NCBI RefSeq assembly: GCF_009649955.1
Contig: NZ_CP045875.1
Coordinates: forward strand, 2,027,501 to 2,091,500
Source: Heliorestis convoluta
Lineage (GTDB): Bacteria > Bacillota > Desulfitobacteriia > Heliobacteriales > Heliobacteriaceae
Length of the DNA: 64,000 nucleotides
Direction: 5' to 3'
Shown here: positions 27,842 to 37,410 of the stretch, one piece after another
Position numbering within the stretch: the stretch's first letter is position 1
How the letters are laid out: each line of letters starts with the position of its first letter
Notes under the pieces: model-generated
Databases searched by the model: none
Told to the model about the DNA's origin: nothing
What the model saw: the letters and a program-made list of their open reading frames with translations, nothing else
Made by a program: the position numbers and the translations under genes

Positions 27842-30298
27842 ATGGGTAATGTGTTTCAACAACTAAAAGAAGACCTAAAGTACGAGATAGTAGGGCTACT
27901 TATCCTAGCATTTGCAGTTTTTTCAATTATAAGCTTATTTACCGTATCAACAGACCCTCTATTTGTACCCTCTGCCGGCTCAGGGGCTGTTGGTCAATTT
28001 ATTGTAGCTATGCTAAGCGTCGTAGCAGGAAATGGAAAAATACTAATTCCTCTTTTTCTCGCCTACGCAGGTGTCAAAGTGATGCTTGAGAGGGCGAGAG
28101 CTAATATTATTAATAAAAGAACGATTGCTTTTAGCATTGCTTATGTAATGTTATTGACCTTTTTACACCTTCAAATTTCCGGAGGATTATCAGATTGGCA
28201 GGCCGCTTTGCAAGGACAAGGCGGAGGAATTATTGGAGCCTCTGTCGTAATCATACTTAAGACGCTTTTTGGAACCTTAGGAACATATGTAGTCTTAACA
28301 ACATTGATTCTTGCATCGATTCTTCTAGCATTTGATCTCTCCCTCGTTCGGATTATTAAAAAGATGCTCCTTAGAATTAATAAGAGCTTTCGTAATTCTA
28401 AAGGATCTTTAAGCAAATTTCTATTTACCGTCGTAGAGGAAGAAGAAAAGTTACCGAGAAATAGAAGTAAGAAGAAAAGCCGTCGAAAAACAATAGAGGA
28501 ACAAGAAAAAAAAGAAGAGCACGAACCTGAAAAAAGCTTGATTATTATTGATCATAGGGATCAAGAAAAAGCTTGGCGTGAAGAAGCTACAGGCTTAACG
28601 AGTAGCATAACAGGGAGAAACGAACCAAAGAACACAGATGTAGAAGCTTACTCTTCAGAAGATACTTCGTGGCGTGAGCCGTTGCCTCTTTTCGATCATA
28701 GAGAAACGGAACAGTTAGCTTTAGGACTTCCTGATGAAAGTGATCTACTGCAAGATAAGATAGAAGAAAAGCAAGAAAAAAGACAAGAAGAGACTCTACG
28801 TACAGTGGATGTCCTTTCTGTAGAGAGAGAAGACAGGATTGAAGCAGCGCCTGCATACCAATTGCCACCCTTAACATTGTTAAACCGAGCATTGCGCTTA
28901 AAAAGTTCTCGCCTGAACCAGGATATTACAGAAAAGGTGCGCGTCTTAGAAGAAACACTGGAGAACTTTGGAGTGCGAGTTAAAGTTACACAAGTTAGTC
29001 GAGGCCCTTCAATTACTCGTTATGAGATTCAACCGGCACCGGGTATAAAAGTATCAAAAATTATGAATTTAGCCGATGATATTGCCCTTTCAATGGCTTC
29101 TGGATCGGTCCGAATCGAAGCTCCTATTCCTGGTAAAGCAGCTGTCGGTATTGAAGTACCTAACAAAGAGATTAGTCCAGTAACATTTCGAGAAGTATTG
29201 GAAGGTGGAGAATATCAACAATCTTCTTCGAAGCTAACCATAGCTCTCGGCAAAGATATTGCGGGCACTCCCATCGTATCAGAATTGAATCGAATGCCGC
29301 ACTTGCTCATTGCCGGCGCTACAGGAGCTGGCAAGAGCGTCTGTATGAACAGCTTAATCTGTAGCATTCTTTTCAAAGCAAAGCCAACAGAAGTTAAGTT
29401 TCTGATGGTCGATCCCAAGATGGTAGAACTTACACAATATAATGGAATTCCTCATCTTATTGCCCCAGTTGTGACAGATGCCAAAAAAGCAGCAAGCACG
29501 CTTAAGTGGATCGTCAATGAGATGGAAAACCGTTATGAACTTTTTGCCAGTACGGGTGTAAAAGAAATTTCTCGATACAACCAGATGAAAGCTTTAGAAA
29601 ATCCTGATTCTACGCAACCCGCTTTGCCCTATATCGTTGTATTGATTGATGAACTTGCAGACTTGATGATGGTAGCGGCTGTTGACGTAGAAGATGCCAT
29701 TTGTCGATTGGCACAGATGGCAAGAGCAGCAGGGATTCACTTGGTTGTAGCTACGCAAAGACCTTCTGTTGACGTCATAACAGGAATTATTAAAGCCAAC
29801 ATTCCATCTAGAATTGCTTTTGCAGTTTCTTCTCAGACAGACTCGCGAACAATCTTGGATCAGGCTGGAGCGGAAAAGCTTTTAGGGCGTGGTGATATGC
29901 TTTTTAGCCCTGTCGGTGCGAACAAGCCAATGCGAGTACAAGGATGTTATGTATCAGACAAAGAAGTGGAAGATCTGGTAGAATACTTAAAAAAACAGGG
30001 CCTTCCTGAGTATCAGGAAGGTATCATAAAAGTACAAGAACAGCAAGAGTCGATAGTAGAAGAAGAAGATGAACTTTTTCTGCAAGCAGTGCAAGTTCTA
30101 TTAGAAAATGGACAAGCATCCATATCGATGCTGCAACGGAGGTTGCGAATAGGCTACGCGAGAGCAGCTCGTTTAATCGATATGATGGAACAACAGGGGA
30201 TTGTAGGTGGTTATGAAGGAAGCAAACCACGAGAAATATTAATTAGCAAAGCACAATTTGAATCACGATATGGCATTTCACAGAACAAGGTTACCTAG
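27842..30298 (+). CDS. spoIIIE: DNA translocase FtsK/SpoIIIE
   Basis: A membrane-anchored hexameric DNA pump that moves chromosome through the septum, notably into the forespore. Four to five membrane segments lie in residues 15-180, a charged linker covers about 190-340, and the motor follows with GATGAGKS (Walker A), [12 protein letters not shown] (Walker B) and [12 protein letters not shown]. The C-terminal winged-helix gamma domain reads [17 protein letters not shown]. 818 residues. AAGGTG precedes the ATG. Context (tepA-ylzJ upstream) points to SpoIIIE. Confidence 0.94.
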   Translation: MGNVFQQLKEDLKYEIVGLLILAFAVFSIISLFTVSTDPLFVPSAGSGAVGQFIVAMLSVVAGNGKILIPLFLAYAGVKVMLERARANIINKRTIAFSIAYVMLLTFLHLQISGGLSDWQAALQGQGGGIIGASVVIILKTLFGTLGTYVVLTTLILASILLAFDLSLVRIIKKMLLRINKSFRNSKGSLSKFLFTVVEEEEKLPRNRSKKKSRRKTIEEQEKKEEHEPEKSLIIIDHRDQEKAWREEATGLTSSITGRNEPKNTDVEAYSSEDTSWREPLPLFDHRETEQLALGLPDESDLLQDKIEEKQEKRQEETLRTVDVLSVEREDRIEAAPAYQLPPLTLLNRALRLKSSRLNQDITEKVRVLEETLENFGVRVKVTQVSRGPSITRYEIQPAPGIKVSKIMNLADDIALSMASGSVRIEAPIPGKAAVGIEVPNKEISPVTFREVLEGGEYQQSSSKLTIALGKDIAGTPIVSELNRMPHLLIAGATGAGKSVCMNSLICSILFKAKPTEVKFLMVDPKMVELTQYNGIPHLIAPVVTDAKKAASTLKWIVNEMENRYELFASTGVKEISRYNQMKALENPDSTQPALPYIVVLIDELADLMMVAAVDVEDAICRLAQMARAAGIHLVVATQRPSVDVITGIIKANIPSRIAFAVSSQTDSRTILDQAGAEKLLGRGDMLFSPVGANKPMRVQGCYVSDKEVEDLVEYLKKQGLPEYQEGIIKVQEQQESIVEEEDELFLQAVQVLLENGQASISMLQRRLRIGYARAARLIDMMEQQGIVGGYEGSKPREILISKAQFESRYGISQNKVT

Positions 30299-30330
30299 GC
30301 TAGGCTCACTGGGTAAGAAAGGGGGAAAAG

Positions 30331-30882
30331 ATGAAAAAGTTGCGATTCATTCTAATAAAGTTTTTGGTATTATCTATCCTTTTATCAATACTTCTAATGG
30401 GCTGTAAAGATAGGGAAGCATTTGAGCAGATAGAGCCAGAATCACCGATGGTAAGCACCTTACCCAATCTACTGGGTGCAGTCATTGCCCCAGAAGATTC
30501 ACCCTATGGCCAGTTTAACTCTGTTGTTCGAGAAGCCCTACAAAGGATTGGTCATAGGCAAGGCATGCAAGTTACCATTATTGAACCATCGGACTTTTTA
30601 GAAAAAGAAGATACCATCCACTATTTTGGGCAAAATGGAGCTTCTTATGTATTCATTATTGACCCTGCCTATGAGGAAGTGGTAAAAGCCTATGAGGAAG
30701 CCTATGTAGAAAGTTCTTTTGTTAAGTTTTATGAAATATTGCCGCCACCTCTTATAGAAATAGAGATTGAAGAGGAACCTAGTAGCCATCTCGCAGAGAC
30801 TGTAGATGAAGACTCTTTCTCTGATAGAGAAGAGCCTGCAATAGATATTGAAGAGCAGATTGAAAGGATTATTAGTAGCTAA
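30331..30882 (+). CDS. Lipoprotein of unknown function
   Basis: A 183-residue protein with a lipoprotein signal: basic start, hydrophobic core and LLMGC lipobox (Cys at residue 25). The middle (about 45-140) reads GAVIAPEDSPYGQFNSVVREAL and YVFIIDPAYEEVVKAYEE, which faintly resembles half of a Med/BMP-type substrate-binding fold, but I cannot confirm this. The C-terminal 45 residues are very acidic. GGGGG precedes the ATG. It lies between spoIIIE and the rodZ-like gene. Confidence 0.72.
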   Translation: MKKLRFILIKFLVLSILLSILLMGCKDREAFEQIEPESPMVSTLPNLLGAVIAPEDSPYGQFNSVVREALQRIGHRQGMQVTIIEPSDFLEKEDTIHYFGQNGASYVFIIDPAYEEVVKAYEEAYVESSFVKFYEILPPPLIEIEIEEEPSSHLAETVDEDSFSDREEPAIDIEEQIERIISS

Positions 30883-30913
30883 TCCATAGATTTAATTAAG
30901 TAACTCTCAGCTT

Positions 30914-30943
30914 TTGACAGAGCCTTCAAAATAATGATATACT
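30914..30943 (+). promoter_or_regulatory. Sigma-A promoter upstream of the rodZ-like gene
   Basis: A perfect TTGACA (30914-30919) and TATACT (30938-30943) are 18 bp apart. The leader of about 160 nt contains a 7-bp hairpin (AGCATAG/CTATGCT near 30974-31006). Confidence 0.7.
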
Positions 30944-31110
30944 TCAATTAATGTCGAAGTAAGGCGAAAAAAGCATAGCCAGACAATTCCAAAATTAACT
31001 ATGCTAAAATTGAGATAGGGAACAATAGATTCGGAAAGACTTGATATGCGCTTGGGAACTAATGAAATTACTTTAATTTTTATCATATCATTGAAAGGGG
31101 GCATCCTTTC

Positions 31111-31905
31111 ATGAGCGCGATGAGATCAATCTTGAAAGAAACAAGAGAACGCAAAGGGATCTCGTTAGAGCAAGCAGAAAGAGATACAAATATTCGAAAA
31201 CCATATTTGATAGGTCTAGAAGAAGGAGATTATGATCAGCTTCCGGGTCGTGTATACACAATTGGCTTTTTACGGTCTTATGGTAAATATCTTGGTCTTG
31301 ATCCAGAACCTTTGATCCAGGAGTTTAAGCATAATAACACGACTGAACTTGCAGAGACCGTAGAAATAGAGTCTCATAGCAAAGAAACGGAAAAAACGGT
31401 AGAAGCAGAGAAAAGAAGCGTATCAAGAGTACAAATGATAGGCTACGGCCTGGCCGTTCTAACACTGGTTGGTTTATTTTACATTTCAACCCATTTGTCC
31501 AGTTCACCTGATATGAATGGTATATCTACAGAGAGAAGTGCTTCTGTTACAGGGGAACAAAATAACCAGATAAACGAAAGCCAGCAGGATGAACCTGCTG
31601 CTATTGTGCAGAATGCAAATGATGAAGAAGTACCTGTAGAAGAGGCGTCTGTAGTGCAAGAAGAAGGCGTCAATATTACAATTCATGTCCGGCAAGATCG
31701 CAGTTGGGTCGCAGTGACACAAGACGGGGTTCCTCAATATCAGGGGATTTTATACGCTGGTGAAACAATGACTTTCAAAGGAAAAGAAAAAGTTCTACTT
31801 CACGTTGGCAATGCTGGTGCTGTTGAGGTTATCTATAATGGTGAAAATCTCGGACCAATGGGCCGACTCAATGATGTAGAGAAGAAAGAATTTGTTCGTT
31901 CTTGA
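31111..31905 (+). CDS. RodZ-like helix-turn-helix membrane protein
   Basis: 264 residues. An N-terminal HTH_25 domain (LKETRERKGISLEQAERDTNI and PYLIGLEEGDYDQLPGRVYTIGFLRSY) is followed by a charged linker, one transmembrane helix (about residues 113-130) and an extracytoplasmic beta-type domain with RQDRSWVAVTQDG and a GNAGAVEVIYNG core (DUF4115). This is the RodZ/YmfM layout: a cytoskeleton-linked cell-shape protein. Its location near spoIIIE matches Bacillus ymfM. GGGGG lies upstream of the ATG. Confidence 0.86.
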   Translation: MSAMRSILKETRERKGISLEQAERDTNIRKPYLIGLEEGDYDQLPGRVYTIGFLRSYGKYLGLDPEPLIQEFKHNNTTELAETVEIESHSKETEKTVEAEKRSVSRVQMIGYGLAVLTLVGLFYISTHLSSSPDMNGISTERSASVTGEQNNQINESQQDEPAAIVQNANDEEVPVEEASVVQEEGVNITIHVRQDRSWVAVTQDGVPQYQGILYAGETMTFKGKEKVLLHVGNAGAVEVIYNGENLGPMGRLNDVEKKEFVRS

Positions 31906-31926
31906 TACCAAGGAGGCGGATGATGG

Positions 31927-32421
31927 TTGGCAAAGGACGCTAGTTTTGATATCGTTTCTCAAATAGATGAGCAAGAAGTAACAAATGCTATAAATCAAGC
32001 CGTTCGTGAAATGGAACAGCGTTTTGATTTTAAAGGAAGTAAAAGTAAAATCACCAAAGAAAAAGATAAAATTATCTTAATCTCTGATGATGAATTTAAG
32101 CTCAAAAACGTAGTTGACATTGTAGAAAGTAAAATGGTCAAGAGAGGCATATCTTTACGGGCCTTACAATACGGTAAAGTCGAAGATAGTGCCGGTAATA
32201 CAGTAAAGCAACAAGTGGATCTTCAACAAGGTATTTCTAAAGAAAAAGCAAAAGAAATTATCAAGTTAATAAAAGATAGTAAAATCAAAGTTCAGGTTCA
32301 AGTACAAGACGACCAATTGCGTGTAAGCGGCAAAAAACGGGATGACTTACAAAATGTAATTTCCTTACTCAAAAGTGCCGATTTGGCTATAGAGCTACAA
32401 TTTATTAACTTTCGATCGTAG
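31927..32421 (+). CDS. YajQ family nucleotide-binding protein
   Basis: A 164-residue UPF0234/YajQ protein starting [20 protein letters not shown], with [11 protein letters not shown] and [26 protein letters not shown]. Proteins of the family bind nucleotides (cyclic di-GMP in some species). The start is TTG at 31927, 10 nt after GGAGG. Confidence 0.94.
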   Translation: MAKDASFDIVSQIDEQEVTNAINQAVREMEQRFDFKGSKSKITKEKDKIILISDDEFKLKNVVDIVESKMVKRGISLRALQYGKVEDSAGNTVKQQVDLQQGISKEKAKEIIKLIKDSKIKVQVQVQDDQLRVSGKKRDDLQNVISLLKSADLAIELQFINFRS

Positions 32422-32441
32422 AGATACTGGTAAAGTATAGA

Positions 32442-33480
32442 TCAGGTAAAATACTCAATCGTAGCATCTGGAAAGATAGAGAGAATTTTAGCTTTTAGTT
32501 TTTCTTCTATTTCTTCTGCAACATCATCGGTATAGACATACTTTCCTCTACCGTATTTGCCGTATTTGTATTTACGCTTTTTTTCTTCGAGATCTAAGAG
32601 ACTCTGGGGAAATCTCTCTAGTATCACTTTTTTTTGCTTTACTTGTGAAGCGATGCTGTATTAGTTCAAAAGAAAGCGGTACAGAAAAGGTCTTGACTTT
32701 ATCAAGGCCTTTTTCTAATTCTTCAATGACTCGCCCATAGTCCTCGTACCAACCTGGGTATACCATAATAGGTGCAATAATAAAACCAAGAGGATAACCA
32801 GCTTTGGCTACTTTTACGGCTGCTTCTATTCTTTCCTGAACCGATGGTGTTCGATGCTCAAATTGCTGAACGACTTTATCGCTATTTAACGAAAAACGAA
32901 ACCGACAGTGGCCATTATGCTCTAGGGGCAATAAAGAATCAACATAAGTAAACTTGGTGACAAAGCGCAAACGCCCCTGGGGCAATTGCCCAAAAAATGT
33001 GATGGTCCTAGCTAAGGAACCTGTTAAATGCTCGATGCTAAGAGGATCTCCTGAACTCGCTATTTCAAAAGTTGTGATTGAGGGACTTTGCTTATGGGTA
33101 TAAGCGGCCGCTTCTTTCAGAAGTTCTTCAATGTTGACATAGACTCGTAAATAAGGGCGTTGCCCTAGTGTTGTTTGCAAATAACAGTATTCACAATGAC
33201 CAGGACAACTCGTCATCAGAGGGAATTGATAATCGGCAGAGGGTCGGCAACTTTGGAAGCGCAGATCTTTTTTCAGACCAACAACAAGAGTTTTTTTTGC
33301 TTGGCTATACTTTTGCTGTGCCGTTTCTCCGGGTAAGCCTGTTACGCGGTTGTGTGCCGGAATCATTCGGTAGGGAATATTATTTTTCTGAGCGAAATCT
33401 TGTATATTTTGGCCTATGGGATACTCTAATGCTTCTTGTTCAAAAAGAATTCGACTGGGCATATACAGTTTCAATCTCAA
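32442..33480 (-). CDS. splB: Spore photoproduct lyase, frameshifted near the C-terminus
   Basis: A radical-SAM enzyme that repairs the UV-induced spore photoproduct in DNA during germination. The cluster motif is CPGHCEYCYL, preceded by the EYPIGQN N-terminus typical of SplB. As written, the frame leaves the family sequence after FTSKAKK at an A8 run (T8 on the plus strand, 32628-32635); removing one base restores VILERFPQSLLDLEEKKRKYKYGKYG and the normal end at 32442. The start is TTG at 33480 with AAAGGAG upstream. The second gene of the Bacillus pair (splA) is not seen. Confidence 0.88.
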
Positions 33481-33558
33481 TGGGCTCCTTTCTAGAAGAA
33501 GCGTGGTTCGTGTATATTTTTTCTGAAATAAATTACATAGATAGAGATTAAAAGTAGG

Positions 33559-33585
33559 AAAGAGCTCTTAATAGTAGAGCTCTTT
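33559..33585 (-). terminator. Hairpin after the small HTH gene
   Basis: AAAGAGCTCT and AGAGCTCTTT form a perfect 10-bp stem with a 7-nt loop, in the gap between the minus-strand gene at 33603 and splB. The U tract on the minus strand is poor. Confidence 0.55.
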
Positions 33586-33602
33586 GGAAAAAATGGATTT
33601 AT

Positions 33603-33968
33603 CTAATCTTGACCCTGAATATCATTGATGCCGTAGCGCCAAAAGTGGTTTTTCAGATGACCAATTGTTTTTGCGTTAACACCGAGCTCTTCAGCCATTT
33701 CGGTATCACTACGATCTTTGGCAATACCATCAATAAATTTGTCGAAATCAATACCCACTTCATGGGTCATATCGACTAAACTAGGACGTATGCCCCAAGG
33801 AGCACCACGAGTTGAGTATTGTGTTGTTTCAGGGGCACCTAGATCACGGGGTTTTACACCCTCTTTTGTAACGAATCCCTCTAGCTCAGAACGACCATCA
33901 AGAGCAACTCTTGTGGCAGATCCCAAATCTTCTGAAACAAACTTATCTGGCAACGGTCTTTGACTCAT
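33603..33968 (-). CDS. Conserved small protein with C-terminal helix-turn-helix
   Basis: A 121-residue protein starting MSQRPLPDKFVSEDLGSATR, with GGAGG well placed on the minus strand. The last 45 residues (IDGIAKDRSDTEMAEELGVN and AKTIGHLKNHFWRYGI) look like a DNA-binding helix-turn-helix. The N-terminal half, with APWGIRPSLVDMTHEVG, is not a domain I recognise. Its place next to splB suggests but does not prove a spore-related role. Confidence 0.75.
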   Translation of the reverse strand: MSQRPLPDKFVSEDLGSATRVALDGRSELEGFVTKEGVKPRDLGAPETTQYSTRGAPWGIRPSLVDMTHEVGIDFDKFIDGIAKDRSDTEMAEELGVNAKTIGHLKNHFWRYGINDIQGQD

Positions 33969-34126
33969 CCTTCCCCCTCCTTTGCTGGAAATCTGCTTCC
34001 AGGAGCGAATTTAGCGTAACTGCATAGAAGAGACCTATCCATAATCTTTCACTGCTTTTACGAGCTTATCCATCAGATTAGGGGATTTTTTTTACATCAA
34101 TAATGTTTTTAAGAAAGGGCAAGATA

Positions 34127-35083
34127 ATGTCACAAGAAATCTCAGAAGGGGTTGGTGACAGCAGCTTGCGCTTTGATACAATTATTATAGGAGCAGGACC
34201 GGCAGGGCTTTCTACATCCATTCAACTGGCTCGCTACAACTACTCTGTTTTAGTTTTTGATGGTGGTGACGGAAGAGCAGCCTGGGTCCCTAAATTCCAT
34301 AATTACCTTGGTTTTCCTCAAGGTGTCTCTGGAAAAGACATCTTACGGTTGGGTCGTGAACAAGCTCAAAAGTACGGTGCTGAAATTGTTAAAAGTCAGG
34401 TCGTCAAAGTAGAAAAAAAGAGCAATGATGAATTTGTTGTTACCACTCGTAGTGCCGAATACCAAAGTAAGAGATTGGTATTCGCGACAGGTATGCAAGA
34501 TATTCAGCCAGAAATAGCAAACCGATATGATTTTGCAGGACGATCCCTCTTCTATTGTTTAGATTGCAACAGTTACGAATTTACAGGACAGAAATCTGTT
34601 GTCTTAGGCCACAATGAAAAAACCATTGCGAATGCACTGGCTTTATTAGACTTTACGCATCAGATCTATATCGCTACAAACGGCCTAGAATTAGAAGGTA
34701 TAGATAAATACAAAAGCCTTCTAGAAGAATACAATATAGATGTTATTACGGAGCCAATCGAACGATTTGTAGGACAAAAAGGTGTAAAAGGAAAACTAGA
34801 AGCAATAGAATTCAAAAACGGTGAAAACAGAGCTACAGAAATGGCCTTATCTACCTATGGTCATCATGTCAATAATGAACTAGCCCAAAGTCTAAATATT
34901 GCCATGAACGAGAGTGGTCATATCGAAGTTGGTAAATTCATGGAAACCAATATTGAGAATATTTACGCCGTTGGTGATATTGTCAATCGTACGCAGATGC
35001 TGGTATTGGCAGTTAGCGAAGGCATAAAAGCAGGCTTGGCCATTCATCGCTCCTTACAAACAGAAAGAAAAGCGACTCCGTGA
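34127..35083 (+). CDS. Thioredoxin-reductase-like flavoprotein without NADPH motifs
   Basis: 318 residues. The N-terminal FAD motif is IIIGAGPAGLSTSIQLARY, a CxxC redox pair (CLDC, Cys144 and Cys147) is at the place of the thioredoxin reductase active site, and the C-terminal FAD motif reads NIYAVGDIVNR. The NADPH-binding GxGxxA motif is replaced by VLGHNEKTIANAL and no HRRxxxR motif follows, so NADPH may not be the donor; ferredoxin-linked TrxR-like enzymes of Clostridia share this loss. The ATG at 34127 follows AAAGGGC; a longer start at 34103 has no ribosome site. Confidence 0.85.
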   Translation: MSQEISEGVGDSSLRFDTIIIGAGPAGLSTSIQLARYNYSVLVFDGGDGRAAWVPKFHNYLGFPQGVSGKDILRLGREQAQKYGAEIVKSQVVKVEKKSNDEFVVTTRSAEYQSKRLVFATGMQDIQPEIANRYDFAGRSLFYCLDCNSYEFTGQKSVVLGHNEKTIANALALLDFTHQIYIATNGLELEGIDKYKSLLEEYNIDVITEPIERFVGQKGVKGKLEAIEFKNGENRATEMALSTYGHHVNNELAQSLNIAMNESGHIEVGKFMETNIENIYAVGDIVNRTQMLVLAVSEGIKAGLAIHRSLQTERKATP

Positions 35084-35117
35084 AACAGCGTATTTAGTTA
35101 CGCTGTTTCGCTTTTTT
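35082..35117 (+). terminator. Intrinsic terminator after the TrxR-like gene
   Basis: GAAACAGCGTA pairs with TACGCTGTTTC (11 bp), followed by GCTTTTTT. It overlaps the stop codon of the preceding gene. Confidence 0.9.
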
Positions 35118-35167
35118 AGCCTCATTACTTCATATGTAAAAAAAAATAAAATATTCGGAAAAAAGAC

Positions 35168-35196
35168 TTTTCATTCAAGGAATTATATCTTATAAT
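35168..35196 (+). promoter_or_regulatory. Promoter of mecA
   Basis: TTTTCA at 35168-35173 and TATAAT at 35191-35196 are 17 bp apart, about 80 nt before the mecA start. Confidence 0.6.
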
Positions 35197-35277
35197 GATA
35201 ACTACATAAAAAGACGTAGATTTGTCTAACAATTCTCAAAATTCTTTGAACGAGACAGGGAAAGGGGAAGAGGAGAT

Positions 35278-35862
35278 ATGAAAATCGAGAAAATCAGTCA
35301 GGAACGATTGCAGCTCCTTGTCTCAGCCGGTGATCTTGCCAGTTATGGAATCGACATCAAAGATCTCTGGCAAAACACACCAGGGGCCCAGAAGTTTTTT
35401 TCATCTATCATTAAGCAACTTCTTGATAAGAATGACCTGAGAATTCAGAATCAGAGACAAGCAAGCTTTACTGTAGAAGCCATCGGCTTAATACCAGAAG
35501 GTGTTATTGTCATTCTTCATCCCTGTGAATACAGTGAATATCAAGCCAATCAAGACATAGAAGAAAGAGCCTCTAACGTAGACGATGATAGAGAACTCTG
35601 CTATACTTTTAATAACTTTGAAGATCTTTACGAGCTATGTACTCGTCTTATAAACATAGGTCAAAAGGAAGGTTCCATCTATCACATGGACGGTCATTTC
35701 TATTTCTTGTTCGAATCCGAAAAATCATCGTCACAGCTTCTGGCCTTGCTTAGCGAATATGGGGAGAAGAGCGGGAAGAAAGCTTGTTTCTTAAAAGAAC
35801 ATGGAAAGGTACTAGAAGCACTAGAAGGACCTCGCTTTATCAGCCAACTATTTGAAGCATGA
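35278..35862 (+). CDS. mecA: MecA-family ClpC adaptor protein
   Basis: A 194-residue NegRegMecA protein that delivers substrates to the ClpCP protease. It begins MKIEKISQERLQLLVSAGDLASYGIDIKDL and has the typical helix FFSSIIKQLLDKNDL, an acidic centre, and the C-terminal ClpC-binding domain (FNNFEDLYELCTRLINIG, GSIYHMDGHFYFLFE, EYGEKSGKKACFLKEHGK). GAGGAG precedes the ATG by 2-3 nt and GGGGAAG is further up. Confidence 0.88.
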   Translation: MKIEKISQERLQLLVSAGDLASYGIDIKDLWQNTPGAQKFFSSIIKQLLDKNDLRIQNQRQASFTVEAIGLIPEGVIVILHPCEYSEYQANQDIEERASNVDDDRELCYTFNNFEDLYELCTRLINIGQKEGSIYHMDGHFYFLFESEKSSSQLLALLSEYGEKSGKKACFLKEHGKVLEALEGPRFISQLFEA

Positions 35863-35903
35863 TGAAGAAGTAAAATAAATTACCAAAATTTTAATTTTAC
35901 CCC

Positions 35904-35933
35904 TTGTCAAGGTAAGCTAGAGTCATATATAAT
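35904..35933 (+). promoter_or_regulatory. Promoter of glnA
   Basis: TTGTCA at 35904-35909 and TATAAT at 35928-35933 are 18 bp apart. Transcription would begin near 35940, just before the first regulatory hairpin. Confidence 0.65.
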
Positions 35934-35951
35934 ATCATCAGGAAAAAGAAC

Positions 35952-35993
35952 TGGTCACATTGCAGTGACCAATAACTAAGGCAAAGACGCCTT
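35952..35993 (+). promoter_or_regulatory. ANTAR-responsive dual hexaloop antitermination motif
   Basis: P1 is TGGTCAC-ATTGCA-GTGACCA (35952-35971) and P2 is AAGGC-AAAGAC-GCCTT (35978-35993), joined by 6 nt. Both loops have six bases with A at position 1 and G at position 4, which is the known binding signature of ANTAR antiterminator proteins. The 3' strand of P2 is also part of the terminator that follows, so holding P2 would prevent termination. No ANTAR gene is seen in this window. Confidence 0.8.
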
Positions 35994-36030
35994 CACAATC
36001 TCCTTTTAGAGGGATGTGAAGGTGTTTTTT
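35987..36030 (+). terminator. Regulated terminator in the glnA leader
   Basis: CGCCTTCACA (35988-35997) pairs with TGTGAAGGTG (36015-36024) and is followed by TTTTTT. It is 34 nt before the glnA start and shares GCCTT with the P2 hairpin of the ANTAR motif. Confidence 0.88.
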
Positions 36031-36063
36031 ATTGAAAAATATTATTTAAGGGGGTTTTTTACA

Positions 36064-37392
36064 ATGGGTCTCACCAAAGAAGATGTTCTTCGTTTATCGC
36101 GTGAAATGGATGTTAAGTTTATTCGGTTACAGTTTACGGATATCTTTGGCGTCCTAAAAAATCTAGCCATTCCTGTAGAGCAATTGGAAAAAGCTCTTGA
36201 TGGCGAGCTAATGTTTGATGGTTCATCAATTGATGGTTTTGTACGTATCGAAGAATCAGACATGTATCTTCGTCCCGATCCCAACACATTTGTCGTTTTT
36301 CCCTGGCGTCCTCAGGATGGTGCTGTAGCTCGTCTTATTTGTGACGTCTATACACCTGATGGGAATCCTTTTATTGGCGATCCTCGCAATGTACTTAAAA
36401 ACGTTTTAGCAGAAGCGTCTGAGATGGGATACACTATGAATGTAGGTCCAGAGCTAGAGTTTTTCCTTTTCTTAACAGATAGCGAAGGCAAAGCTACTAC
36501 TAAAACACATGATAAAGCAGGCTACTTCGACTTAACGCCTGTAGACCTCGGGGAAAACGCACGTCGTGATATGGTTCTTACTTTAGAGCGTATGGGCTTT
36601 GAGATCGAAGCGTCGCACCATGAAGTCGCAGCAGGTCAACACGAGATTGACTTTAAGTATTCCGATGCTCTAGATGTAGCAGACAAAATTGTTACTTTCA
36701 AGTTTGTCGTACGTACCATTGCGCAGCGACATGGCCTCCACGCCACGTTTATGCCAAAGCCAATTTTCGGGATTAACGGATCTGGCATGCATACCAATAT
36801 GTCCCTCTTCAAAGATGGGGAGAACGCCTTCTACGATCCTTCTACACCGGATCAATTAAGTGAAACAGCAAAATATTACATCGGTGGATTACTCAAGCAT
36901 GTACGCTCTTTTGCTGCCGTAACCAATCCCACTGTTAACTCCTATAAGCGTCTTGTTCCTGGTTACGAAGCGCCTTGCTACGTAGCTTGGTCCTGCCGCA
37001 ACCGCAGTCCTTTGATTCGCATCCCTGCGAAAAGAGGCAATTCTACAAGGGTAGAACTGCGCAGTCCCGACCCATCTTGCAACCCCTACCTATCCTTAGC
37101 TGTTTGCCTCAAAGCAGGCTTAGACGGCATCAAAAACAAAATTACTCCACCACCATCGGTAGATGAAAATATTTATCACATGAGCTTAGGCCGTCGTAAT
37201 GAACTGGGCATTTCCAGCCTACCTGCGAACCTCTGCGAAGCTGTTGACGAGCTAGAAAAGAACGAAGTTATTAAAGCAGCTTTAGGACCTCATGTATCAG
37301 AAAGATTTGTAGAAGCAAAGCGTGATGAGTGGGATTCCTTCCGCATCACAGTACATCCATGGGAAGTTGAAGAATATCTAACCAAGTATTAA
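36064..37392 (+). CDS. glnA: Glutamine synthetase, type I
   Basis: Makes glutamine from glutamate and ammonia with ATP. It has the beta-grasp start [36 protein letters not shown], the metal/glutamate motifs GPELEFFLF and [30 protein letters not shown] and [15 protein letters not shown]. 442 residues, a short type I-alpha enzyme without the adenylylation loop sequence of the beta type. The ATG at 36064 ([11 protein letters not shown]) follows AAGGGGG. Expression is probably controlled by the ANTAR leader. Confidence 0.96.
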   Translation: MGLTKEDVLRLSREMDVKFIRLQFTDIFGVLKNLAIPVEQLEKALDGELMFDGSSIDGFVRIEESDMYLRPDPNTFVVFPWRPQDGAVARLICDVYTPDGNPFIGDPRNVLKNVLAEASEMGYTMNVGPELEFFLFLTDSEGKATTKTHDKAGYFDLTPVDLGENARRDMVLTLERMGFEIEASHHEVAAGQHEIDFKYSDALDVADKIVTFKFVVRTIAQRHGLHATFMPKPIFGINGSGMHTNMSLFKDGENAFYDPSTPDQLSETAKYYIGGLLKHVRSFAAVTNPTVNSYKRLVPGYEAPCYVAWSCRNRSPLIRIPAKRGNSTRVELRSPDPSCNPYLSLAVCLKAGLDGIKNKITPPPSVDENIYHMSLGRRNELGISSLPANLCEAVDELEKNEVIKAALGPHVSERFVEAKRDEWDSFRITVHPWEVEEYLTKY

Positions 37393-37410
37393 TATCATAA
37401 CTTGTAGTAC

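Noticed and set aside
35278-35862. Reading the MecA-like gene as a truncated protein
   Set aside because: Both the N-terminal and the ClpC-binding C-terminal parts are present and the length is normal.
35940-36030. Glutamine riboswitch in the glnA leader
   Set aside because: The conserved glutamine aptamer sequence is not present; two A1/G4 hexaloops fit an ANTAR target much better.
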